Assembly: GCA_900556765.1 (NCBI GenBank)
Contig: USQH01000054.1
Span: 1 to 9,111, forward strand
Direction of reading: 5' to 3'
DNA from: an uncultured Oscillospiraceae bacterium
GTDB taxonomy: Bacteria > Bacillota > Clostridia > Oscillospirales > Acutalibacteraceae
DNA: 9,111 nt
Positions 1-6,023 of this stretch are shown one piece after another. Positions within the stretch are counted from its first letter, which is position 1. The number at the start of each line of letters is the position of its first letter. The position numbers were made by a program, and so were the translations under genes. The notes below the pieces were generated by a model. The model was given only the letters and a program-made list of their open reading frames with translations, had not been told where the DNA came from and searched no databases.

Positions 1-160
1 GGAGGTACAGCGTGATGGGCAGCCCCGTCGCCTCCGAGACAAGCTTGCCCGTCACGTGCGTGGCGCAGAGCGAATGCTCGGCAAGTATGCCGCAGTATGC
101 GATGCAGAATTGGACCATCAGTTCCTTTTTTCTGTCGTGTGCCATCAATGCAATTTTCAT
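1..160 (-). CDS. mgsA: Methylglyoxal synthase, N-terminal part (cut by window edge)
   Basis: MgsA converts dihydroxyacetone phosphate to methylglyoxal and phosphate, a cytoplasmic bypass of lower glycolysis. Only the first 53 residues are in the window; the family is usually about 120-150 aa. The start MKIALMAHDRKK matches the family opening, with the conserved A-H-D (residues 7-9) and a Lys at 12 that aligns with phosphate-binding Lys23 of E. coli MgsA. The later segment TGKLVSEATGLPI (37-49) is also typical. Odd: the loop normally written ATGTTG reads ATHVTG (33-38), so one of the usual phosphate-loop Thr residues is Val. The ATG at 160-158 follows a GAGTGAGGATAA ribosome binding site. It starts 74 bases after the minD stop. 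Two tandem TATGAT hexamers (176-187) upstream could be -10 elements, but no convincing -35 accompanies them. Position after a mre/min cluster is a known Firmicutes arrangement and supports the call. Confidence 0.9.
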   Translation of the reverse strand, partial: MKIALMAHDRKKELMVQFCIAYCGILAEHSLCATHVTGKLVSEATGLPITLYL

Positions 161-205
161 TTATCCTCACTCCATATCATAATCATAGGTATCATTTATA
201 AATCA

Positions 206-230
206 CAAAAAGTTCGCTCAAAAGCGGACT
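206..230 (-). terminator. Possible weak terminator or attenuator between minD and mgsA
   Basis: Just after the minD stop, the minus strand carries AGTCCGCT, a TTTG loop, then AGCGAACT, followed by a run of five T. The stem is 8 positions with one C-A mismatch. A hairpin plus U-run looks like an intrinsic terminator, but the mismatch and short U-run make it weak, so partial read-through into mgsA is likely. This is pattern-based only; no folding energy was computed. Confidence 0.4.
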
Positions 231-234
231 CCTA

Positions 235-972
235 TCATATTCTGCTGAGTCTTCTCAGCGGAATATTCATGCCGCAGATTCGTTTAACGATTCTGCTGCA
301 GGCGCGTGCCGCCTTACCTTTTTTCAGCGGTCTGCCTTTTTTCATTATACTTTCGTCAAACGGGATGATGCCGAGCATCTGTATGCCGGTATCGTCGATT
401 ATCCGGTCGATAGCGCGCATATCACTGCGTTTCATATATCGGCGGTCAAAGCGGTTGATTACCATGCGGCAGCTTTTGTTGTCCATGTCTCCGATTATAT
501 CATTGACACGCGAAGCGTCGCGCACGCACACCGCGTCGGGACTGACGACGACGATTATCTCCGACGCGCCGCTGACAGCGGCATTAAATCCGCGCCCGAT
601 ACCGGCGGTCGAGTCGATGAAAACATACTCATACTGTGACCGAAGCTGTTCGGTCAGGCGGCTGAATTTTTCGCCGTCAAGCTCACCGAAAGCAGACGGA
701 GCGCTAATGAAATCGATTCCGCTTGGCGACGGACGCACCGCGTCGGCAAGTGCGCATCTTTCCGACAGGACATCGCAAAGATTGAAAAGCACGCTGTCGT
801 CGCACGACAGCATTATATCGAGACAGCTAAGCCCCTCGTCGGCGTCGATAAGCAGTACCTTTTTGCCCTGAGAAGCAAGCTGCATACCGAGCATGCAGGC
901 GACCGTCGATTTGCCGACGCCGCCCTTTCCGGAAACGATCGCTATAACTCTGCCAAGGCTACCGTTCTGCAC
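235..972 (-). CDS. minD: MinD-like ParA/MinD-family ATPase
   Basis: MinD is a membrane-cycling ATPase that recruits MinC to block Z-ring formation away from mid-cell. The deviant Walker A motif GKGGVGKST spans 15-23, with the signature Lys16 and Lys21. The A' motif LIDADEGLSCLD is at 41-52, and Walker B FIDSTAGIGRGF at 118-129. VRDASR at 150-155 closely matches the MinD motif VRDADR, which favours MinD over the related flagellar FlhG. The start is GTG (972-970), preceded by GGGAGGAG about 10 bases upstream; no ATG fits before Walker A. Odd: the protein is 245 aa, shorter than the usual ~265. The tail after 213 is basic (RIVKRICGMNIPLRRLSRI) and does not end in the usual compact amphipathic helix, although 225-235 could form one. 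No minC or minE flanks it. A strong promoter lies directly upstream. The family is certain; the cellular role as MinD is inferred from motifs and context. Confidence 0.8.
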   Translation of the reverse strand: MQNGSLGRVIAIVSGKGGVGKSTVACMLGMQLASQGKKVLLIDADEGLSCLDIMLSCDDSVLFNLCDVLSERCALADAVRPSPSGIDFISAPSAFGELDGEKFSRLTEQLRSQYEYVFIDSTAGIGRGFNAAVSGASEIIVVVSPDAVCVRDASRVNDIIGDMDNKSCRMVINRFDRRYMKRSDMRAIDRIIDDTGIQMLGIIPFDESIMKKGRPLKKGKAARACSRIVKRICGMNIPLRRLSRI

Positions 973-1015
973 CGTTCAGGCTCTCCTCCCGCAAATAAAT
1001 ATCAATCACGTAAAA

Positions 1016-1044
1016 ATTTTAGCATATATAATGTCAAATGTCAA
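1016..1044 (-). promoter_or_regulatory. Sigma-A-type promoter for minD (and probably mgsA)
   Basis: The minus strand carries a perfect -35 TTGACA (1044-1039), a 17-base spacer, and -10 TAAAAT (1021-1016). A TG one base before the -10 makes it an extended -10. This is the best promoter match in the window. A transcript starting near 1009 would have a leader of about 37 bases before the minD GTG. It suggests that minD-mgsA can be transcribed separately from mreBCD-pbp2. A second TGACA lies 7 bases downstream of the first, inside the spacer. Confidence 0.75.
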
Positions 1045-1074
1045 AACAAAATACCCGAATTGTGCCCCAAGTAT
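1043..1074 (-). terminator. Possible weak hairpin terminator after the PBP2 gene
   Basis: About 13 bases after the PBP2 stop, the minus strand has ATACTTG, a 10-base loop, then CGGGTAT, followed by TTTGTTTT. The RNA stem is 7 pairs including two G-U pairs, so it is weak. The T-run merges into the minD -35 element. It may end part of the mreBCD-pbp2 transcription just before the minD promoter. Pattern-based only. Confidence 0.3.
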
Positions 1075-1086
1075 ATCATTTTACCA

Positions 1087-3123
1087 TTATGGAAGCAGTT
1101 GATAGTCCTGCTGTTCCGATGACGCGCCGCTCGTATTGTAAAAATAGGCGTCGAAAATGCTCTTTGCCACCGGAGCAATCGACGAACCGTGCAGTCCGTG
1201 CTCGATGACTATGGAGATGGCTATTTCAGGCTTGTCATAAGGAGCAAATCCGATGAAAACAGCGTTATCCACGCCGCTCGAAGACTGCGCCGTACCGGTC
1301 TTGCCGGCTACCTTTATCGGATAATTGGCAAAGGTCGCGCGCGCCGTTCCTTCCTCGGTAACGCGCAGCATTCCTTCCTTTACCGCATCGTATGCGTTCT
1401 TGTCGATCTCGGTATTGTTAAGAACCGACGTGAAGTCGTTTTTGATCGTTTTGTCCAGCGAATAGCTTTTTACCGACTTTATCAGATGTGCTTTGTACCG
1501 CGTTCCGCCGTTTGCAAGAGTGGCGGTGTACTGAGCGAGCTGGAGAGGTGTGAAGTTGTTATCAAGCTGGCCGATTGCCGCCTGAATGGTATCGCCCGGA
1601 TTCCACGGTCTGCCCATCTTTTCGGAATATTCACGGCCGGCGAGAATGCCGGTCGCTTCACCGATCTCGACGCCTGTTTCAACGCCCAGTCCGAGCTGAC
1701 GGCAGTACTTGTTCATCGTATCAATGCCGAGCAGATAGCCCAGCTCGAAGAAAAAGCAGTTGCACGATTTTGAAATAGCTGTCGATACCGTTATGGAGCC
1801 GTGTCTGCCGAGACATGACGGCTGATAGTCGGTAAAGCGCCTGTACACCTTGTTACAGGTTATGGTGGTCGACGGCGTTATGGTATCGGTCTGCAATCCG
1901 ATAAGCGCTACCGCCGGCTTAAAGCATGAACCCGGCTCATACGCGCCGTAAAACGCGCGGTTGAAAAGCGGATTTTTCTTATCATTGGAGAGTTTTTCGT
2001 AACTGTTTACGTAATCGTCCATGCTGTAATTCGGGTAGCTGGCGGATGCGAGTATCTCGCCCGTCTCGACCTCCATTACCACGACAGCGGCACCCGGCAC
2101 ATCTCCGTTTTTGGAGGTCAGCCGGCTCTTCTCGTTTATTTTATCAATAGCGTCCTTCAACGCGTTTTGAGTTACCTTTTGCAGGTTTTTATCTATCGTA
2201 AGCTGAACTGTATTCCCAGCGACCACCTGCTGAACCACTTTGGTTGATGTGATCTCCCCGTCGGGTGACTGAACTATGGCGATCTTTCCGTCGGTACCTT
2301 TCAGGTACTTTTCGGCGGCAAGCTCAATGCCCGACTTGCCTATCTTGTCATTCATGCTGTAATTGCCGCTGTCCTTAACGCTGTTCCACTCGTCGGCGGT
2401 CAGCAGCCCGGTAGTACCGAGAATGTGCGGTGCTACCTCCGGATCCGAATACTCGCGGAATGTGGCAGCTTTTATAACAACGCCAGGCAGCATATCCGAG
2501 TTTTCCTCAACGATCTCAACAGTTTTACTGTCGACATCCTCAGCAAATACAAACGGCAGCGAAATGGAAAAGTCACCGATCTCCATTGAATAACGCACGC
2601 CCATAATTATACGCTGAACAGAGCTGTCATAGCCCTGCAATTTATAGCGCGAGACCATTGCGTCAAAGCAGTTTTGACTGGTTGCATAGTCATTAAGTCC
2701 GAGCTTTGACTTCATCACGCCGATGGAATAATCCATATCGTCGGAGAAATCATACGGGCCGGTCACCTTAAGCGGCAGTTTATCTGTCCACGCCTGCTCA
2801 CGCTCGGTCAGCAGGTCGGTCAGCATAACTATCGTCTCGTTTATCGACGACATTTTAATATACGCCGCGTCAAAAACTATATTAAAACCCTCACGGTTGA
2901 CCACGAGCGGACGGCCGTAGCGGTCGATTATCTCGCCGCGTGCGGCTGTAACGGTCAGCGTACGGTGGTCGGAGGTATCCGCCTGTGCGAGGTATTCCTC
3001 GGCGTTGACTATTTGCAGTTCGGCGAGCTTGCCCGAAAAAGCGGCAAGTATTATCGCAAGCACGCATATCATTGAAATGAAGCGCTTGTAAAACGGCTTT
3101 TTCTTCTGGTAATAATATTTCAT
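1087..3123 (-). CDS. mrdA: Class B penicillin-binding protein, PBP2 type (peptidoglycan DD-transpeptidase)
   Basis: This membrane-anchored transpeptidase cross-links new peptidoglycan and, with MreBCD and a SEDS glycosyltransferase, drives side-wall growth. At 678 aa it has the normal family size. After a basic N-terminus (YYYQKKKPFYKR), a single membrane anchor spans about 14-34. A dimerisation region follows (RGEIIDRYGRPL at 62-73; FREYSDPEVAPHILG at 222-236; GKSGIE at 262-267). The transpeptidase domain starts near 340. Its three active-site motifs are complete: SCFK at 399-402 (nucleophile Ser399), SCN at 453-455 and KTGT at 608-611. The nucleophile motif has Cys where Thr is common. The ATG at 3123-3121 follows AAAGGAGG, 11 bases upstream. 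It lies 94 bases after mreD, with a perfect inverted repeat in the gap. No rodA/ftsW partner is in the window. Family certain; PBP2 rather than SpoVD/PBP3 is inferred from the mre context. Confidence 0.93.
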   Translation of the reverse strand: MKYYYQKKKPFYKRFISMICVLAIILAAFSGKLAELQIVNAEEYLAQADTSDHRTLTVTAARGEIIDRYGRPLVVNREGFNIVFDAAYIKMSSINETIVMLTDLLTEREQAWTDKLPLKVTGPYDFSDDMDYSIGVMKSKLGLNDYATSQNCFDAMVSRYKLQGYDSSVQRIIMGVRYSMEIGDFSISLPFVFAEDVDSKTVEIVEENSDMLPGVVIKAATFREYSDPEVAPHILGTTGLLTADEWNSVKDSGNYSMNDKIGKSGIELAAEKYLKGTDGKIAIVQSPDGEITSTKVVQQVVAGNTVQLTIDKNLQKVTQNALKDAIDKINEKSRLTSKNGDVPGAAVVVMEVETGEILASASYPNYSMDDYVNSYEKLSNDKKNPLFNRAFYGAYEPGSCFKPAVALIGLQTDTITPSTTITCNKVYRRFTDYQPSCLGRHGSITVSTAISKSCNCFFFELGYLLGIDTMNKYCRQLGLGVETGVEIGEATGILAGREYSEKMGRPWNPGDTIQAAIGQLDNNFTPLQLAQYTATLANGGTRYKAHLIKSVKSYSLDKTIKNDFTSVLNNTEIDKNAYDAVKEGMLRVTEEGTARATFANYPIKVAGKTGTAQSSSGVDNAVFIGFAPYDKPEIAISIVIEHGLHGSSIAPVAKSIFDAYFYNTSGASSEQQDYQLLP

Positions 3124-3151
3124 TCGGCGTGAGACCTCCTTTCTCGGCGCG

Positions 3152-3170
3152 ATACGCTCACTGAGCGTAT
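3152..3170. repeat. Perfect inverted repeat upstream of the PBP2 gene
   Basis: ATACGCTCA, one central C, then TGAGCGTAT: perfect 9-bp arms. It sits in the 94-base mreD-pbp2 gap, its near end 28 bases before the PBP2 start codon and just upstream of the ribosome binding site. On the minus strand it is followed by CGCGCC, not a T-run, so it is not an intrinsic terminator for this operon. It could be a dyad operator, or in RNA a stem with a 3-base loop that affects mRNA processing or translation. No clear promoter was found around it. Confidence 0.65.
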
Positions 3171-3217
3171 TTTGTCGGAATTATGATTGTGCTGTATTTT
3201 AACTTTCCTTGTATCGA

Positions 3218-3748
3218 TTACAGTAAAACCCTGTCGTCCACTCTGAATTTACGGGTCATTGCACCGACGATAAGGTAGAAAGGCAGAGTGAATACCCATG
3301 TGTATACCGCCATAGGCAGATAGTACCGTATCAAGCAGTATCCGCTGTCGGCAGCGGCATCCGGCCGACAGAAAAACAGCCAGTATGTAAAAAAGTAGAT
3401 GAAACAAACAAAAAAGCTGAGCACAAGCGCACAAAGCAGCGTTCGGTTAAGCAGCAGTCGGATAAACAGTCCGCACGCAACGCAGGCAATCAGCATAAAT
3501 ATCGCATTGAATCCGCTTGCGTGTATACGGCCGATATCCATTGCAACGCCGGCAATCAATCCGTACACTGTTGCGGGCGTCTCGGGATTGTAGATAGATA
3601 TGCAAATGACGAACGACATCAGCGGCAAAGCACGCACCGATGATATTGTCGGGAACGCAAAAACGGAATTTTCCCACAGATAAAGCAGGATGCATATAAA
3701 TCCCAGCAGCGCATGGTAAACATATTTACGGTAATTCGCACTACGCAT
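3218..3748 (-). CDS. mreD: Rod shape-determining membrane protein MreD
   Basis: MreD is an integral membrane part of the elongation complex that works with MreC and MreB. The 176-aa product is of family length and mostly hydrophobic, with about five to six membrane segments (roughly 10-25, 40-53, 60-72, 80-99, 104-126 and 142-165). The segment YGLIAGVAMDI (62-72) matches the conserved glycine-rich stretch ending in Asp seen in MreD. The C-terminus is basic and soluble (TRKFRVDDRVLL). The ATG at 3748-3746 follows a strong GGAGGTGA ribosome binding site 8 bases away. It starts 57 bases after mreC. MreD sequences diverge strongly, so the call rests on hydrophobicity, length and position between mreC and pbp2. 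Confidence 0.9.
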   Translation of the reverse strand: MRSANYRKYVYHALLGFICILLYLWENSVFAFPTISSVRALPLMSFVICISIYNPETPATVYGLIAGVAMDIGRIHASGFNAIFMLIACVACGLFIRLLLNRTLLCALVLSFFVCFIYFFTYWLFFCRPDAAADSGYCLIRYYLPMAVYTWVFTLPFYLIVGAMTRKFRVDDRVLL

Positions 3749-3805
3749 TCTGCTTCACCTCCGAATAATAATCAGGTCACAATTTTGCCGCGGCGGATCT
3801 GTACG

Positions 3806-4663
3806 TCAGCCGCGTTTGTCGATAGTCGACTGTCCCTCGAACGAGGTTATTATCATCACGTTTCGCATATGATCAAAATCGGCGGCGACGTTTATCACAG
3901 CATATGACGTGATCTCGCCTGCGTCCTGTCCCATGTTGCCGACCGTGCCGATGACCAATCCCTCGGGGAAAATGCCACCGCCGCCCGATGTAATAATATT
4001 GTCACCGGCGGCAACGGTGCAGTCGCGCGTAAGATTATTCATTCGGCACTGCTTCTTTTCGGCAAGCCGAGCCGAACCTGTCACGATGCCGCTGTCATCG
4101 GTACGCGTATCGTACGCGCCGACCGACAGCGACGGGCTGAGCAAGGTTACAACGGTGGAGCTTGTCAGCGACACCGTTTTGACATAGCCGACCAGTCCCT
4201 CAGCGGTAATAACGGGATCGTAAGGTGCGACACCGTCGATACTGCCCGCGTTGACAGTGAACGCACCGTAAATGTCGGTCGCGTCGACAGATATTACCTT
4301 TGCGGCGCAAAACTCGAAGTCCTCGTGCTGTTCCTTCAGTCCCAGATACTCACGATAATACTGATTTTCAAGCAAAGCGTCTTCGTAATCAATCTTTTCC
4401 TCGGTCAGTGCCGCAATTTCATCGCGGAGGGTTGCATTCTCCAGCTCCAACTCCCGTATACGCGACGGAGCGCTGAAGAAATCGCCTATGTATGTGATAG
4501 CGGCGTTGAAGCCCTCCTGCACCGGAGTAGTAACCGAGCTGATTACGCTTGACAGCGGCGACGACCAGCCGCCGAGCGCGCTGAATATAATCATAAGCAC
4601 TGTCAGCACCGCCAAAATAATGGCCAGCACCTTAAACCGAACGCTTCTGAAAAAAGCTCTCAT
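3806..4663 (-). CDS. mreC: Rod shape-determining protein MreC
   Basis: MreC is a bitopic membrane protein whose extracytoplasmic part forms a scaffold and activates PBP2. The 285-aa product has a short basic N-terminus (MRAFFRSVRFK), one membrane segment at about 12-30, and a charged, leucine-rich coiled coil at about 67-112 (RIRELELENATLRDEIAALT). A beta-rich domain follows from 118. It contains the family hallmark GDNIITSGGGGIFPEGLVIG (220-239), matching the usual G-D-x-V-x-T-S-G-x-G-G-x-F-P pattern. The ATG at 4663-4661 follows GGGAG, 6 bases upstream. It lies 82 bases after mreB. That gap holds a T-rich stretch with two TTGATTTT copies on the minus strand but no convincing hairpin, so mreB-mreC co-transcription is likely. 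Confidence 0.96.
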   Translation of the reverse strand: MRAFFRSVRFKVLAIILAVLTVLMIIFSALGGWSSPLSSVISSVTTPVQEGFNAAITYIGDFFSAPSRIRELELENATLRDEIAALTEEKIDYEDALLENQYYREYLGLKEQHEDFEFCAAKVISVDATDIYGAFTVNAGSIDGVAPYDPVITAEGLVGYVKTVSLTSSTVVTLLSPSLSVGAYDTRTDDSGIVTGSARLAEKKQCRMNNLTRDCTVAAGDNIITSGGGGIFPEGLVIGTVGNMGQDAGEITSYAVINVAADFDHMRNVMIITSFEGQSTIDKRG

Positions 4664-4745
4664 GATATGCTCCCGTTTTCTAAAATCGTAAAATCAAAAA
4701 TCAAAGTTTAACGCGTCAGAGCCGAACCGCCCGACATCGGATTCA

Positions 4746-5756
4746 TCAATACTTTCTGCGTCTGTAATATGTGTTGAACGGCAAATCGGCATCAAGTCGT
4801 TTGCCCAGTCCCTCGGCGACGCAGTCCATCGGATTGTCCGCAACGCGAACGGGTATGTCGATCTCGTCGGAGATCAACTTATCCAAGCCTCGAAGCTGAG
4901 CGCCTCCGCCGGTGAGCACAACACCGCGGTCGATAATATCGGCAGCAAGCTCTGGCGGTGTCTTTTCCAGTGTTTCGCGGACAGCGTCGATGATTTGTCT
5001 CAGGCAATCGCTTATCGCCTCGCGCACGTCGGCGGTGGTAACTACGACATTTTTCGGCAGTCCGTCGACGAGATTGCGTCCGCGTATTTCCATCGTCTCG
5101 TTTGACGCGTCGGGATCGGCCGAGCCGATAGCGATCTTGATCTCCTCGGCGGTGCGTTCACCGATGAGCAGATTGTGTTTTCTGCGGATATAGGCAATTA
5201 TCGCCTCATCCTGACGGTCGCCTGCGGCGTGTGCCGAGCAGGCTGTAACAATATCGCCCAGTGAAATGACCGCGACCTCGGCAGTACCGCCGCCGATGTC
5301 GACCACCATGCATCCGGTAGCATCCCATATCGGCATACCTGCGCCGAGAGCGGCGGCCATCGGCTCCTCGATCAGGTCAACTTCACGCGCGCCGGCGTAA
5401 TGGGCGGCGTCGAAAACGGCGCGGCTCTCAACCTCGGTAACGCCGGACGGCACGCTGATCAAAACTCTGGTACGCGAGAAAAACGAGCCTTTCTGCGCGT
5501 CACGTATAAATTTTCTTAGCATGGTTGCCGTAACCTCAAAGTCGGCGATAACGCCCTCCTTCAGCGGGCGCACAGCAACGATGGAGCCGGGTGTACGGCC
5601 GATCATTTCCTTTGCCTCGGTACCGACGGCGCGAACCGCCTGATTACGCACATCGACCGCGACAACCGACGGCTCACGCATAACTATTCCTTTGCCGCGA
5701 ACATATACCAGCGTGTTTGCCGTTCCGAGTCCTATTCCTATATCACGAGTAAACAT
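4746..5756 (-). CDS. mreB: Actin-like cell shape protein MreB (MreB/Mbl family) with altered nucleotide site
   Basis: MreB is a bacterial actin that forms membrane-associated filaments and guides side-wall synthesis. The 336-aa product is of family length and aligns throughout: GLGTANTLVYVRGKGIV (9-25), REPSVV (27-32), IADFEVT (70-76), LIEEPMAAALG (128-138), VVDIGGGTAEVAVISLGDIV (151-170), LLIGERTAEEIKI (196-208), TPPEL (266-270) and LTGGGAQLRGLD (281-292). IRGRNLVDGLP (224-234) and NPMDCVAEG (308-316) also recall Mbl. Odd: the usual IDLGTANT reads IGLGTANT, so the phosphate-1 Asp is Gly9. GGGTTE is GGGTAE, and the region around 172-183 reads ACSAHAAGDRQD instead of a pattern like SRSIRVAGDEFD. 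The ATG at 5756-5754 follows GGGAGGG. A long leader with its own promoter precedes it. Polymerisation or ATP turnover may be changed; that is inference. Confidence 0.95.
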   Translation of the reverse strand: MFTRDIGIGLGTANTLVYVRGKGIVMREPSVVAVDVRNQAVRAVGTEAKEMIGRTPGSIVAVRPLKEGVIADFEVTATMLRKFIRDAQKGSFFSRTRVLISVPSGVTEVESRAVFDAAHYAGAREVDLIEEPMAAALGAGMPIWDATGCMVVDIGGGTAEVAVISLGDIVTACSAHAAGDRQDEAIIAYIRRKHNLLIGERTAEEIKIAIGSADPDASNETMEIRGRNLVDGLPKNVVVTTADVREAISDCLRQIIDAVRETLEKTPPELAADIIDRGVVLTGGGAQLRGLDKLISDEIDIPVRVADNPMDCVAEGLGKRLDADLPFNTYYRRRKY

Positions 5757-5788
5757 AAATGCCCTCCCGACAGTTTTTTATTTAACAA

Positions 5789-5820
5789 ATCGTCCTTGAT
5801 TTTTTTCGCCCTTGATTTTT
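5789..5820 (-). repeat. Two-copy 16-bp tandem direct repeat in the mreB leader
   Basis: On the minus strand, AAAAATCAAGGGCGAA (5820-5805) is followed directly by AAAAATCAAGGACGAT (5804-5789), with 14 of 16 positions identical. The second copy ends 33 bases before the mreB ATG. It could be a paired protein-binding site, or a purine-rich mRNA segment acting on translation. It may also be a chance duplication in AT-rich DNA. Confidence 0.6.
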
Positions 5821-5979
5821 CATATCTTTTTTCTTTTACGGTATGTGCAAACGGAGTCAGTCACTTTATTTTGCAAAAAGCTGTAACTCAGCCGCTTTTA
5901 TGCATTTTTTCATAAAAAATACGGCGAAATATTCCGTTTTGCGGTGTATCGTATCACAATGATGTTGTTTAACCTATCT

Positions 5980-6008
5980 ATTATACTTCATTTTCCGTCC
6001 GATAACAA
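5980..6008 (-). promoter_or_regulatory. Sigma-A-type promoter for mreBCD-pbp2
   Basis: The minus strand has a perfect -10 TATAAT (5985-5980), a 17-base spacer and -35 TTGTTA (6008-6003; four of six consensus positions). Transcription would start near 5973, giving a leader of about 215 bases before mreB. It begins 15 bases after the maf stop, so the mre genes can be expressed independently of zapA-U32-maf. Confidence 0.65.
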
Positions 6009-6023
6009 CATCGGCGGAGCAAA

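Larger units (their letters stand above)
5757..6023 (-). other. maf-mreB intergenic region: promoter plus long AT-rich leader
   Basis: This 267-base gap is where radC often sits in related clusters; no radC remnant is visible. From upstream to downstream on the minus strand it holds the promoter at 6008-5980, then a roughly 215-base leader. The leader has a 4-bp stem (ACGG/CCGT, 5937-5921) followed by A and six T. It then has a stem GCTG-AGTTA-CAGC (5892-5880) followed by five T, and a 16-bp tandem repeat near the mreB start. Both hairpins look like short terminators but are thermodynamically weak by eye. A 15-codon ORF at 5913-5866 (MKKCIKAAELQLFAK) covers the second hairpin but has no ribosome binding site. 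Attenuation of mreB is possible but unproven. Confidence 0.5.

Noticed and set aside
793..811. Perfect 8-bp inverted repeat (GCTGTCGT-CGC-ACGACAGC) inside minD
   Set aside because: It lies within well-conserved coding sequence (LSCDDSVL) and is explained by codon use; no sign of a site.
56..871. Long plus-strand ORF (271 codons) opposite minD and mgsA
   Set aside because: Antisense to a clear MinD-family gene; the product is low in family-like features and rich in Ser and Arg, as expected of a shadow frame.
3783..3812. GC-rich CGCGGC/GCCGCG pairing after the mreC stop
   Set aside because: The loop is long, no T-run follows on the minus strand, and the left arm lies in the mreC end codons.
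4681..4715. Repeated TTGATTTT stretch in the mreB-mreC gap as a terminator
   Set aside because: T-rich on the operon strand but no stable stem directly precedes it.
5866..5913. 15-codon ORF MKKCIKAAELQLFAK in the mreB leader as a real gene
   Set aside because: No ribosome binding site and no known leader-peptide pattern; kept only as part of the leader finding.
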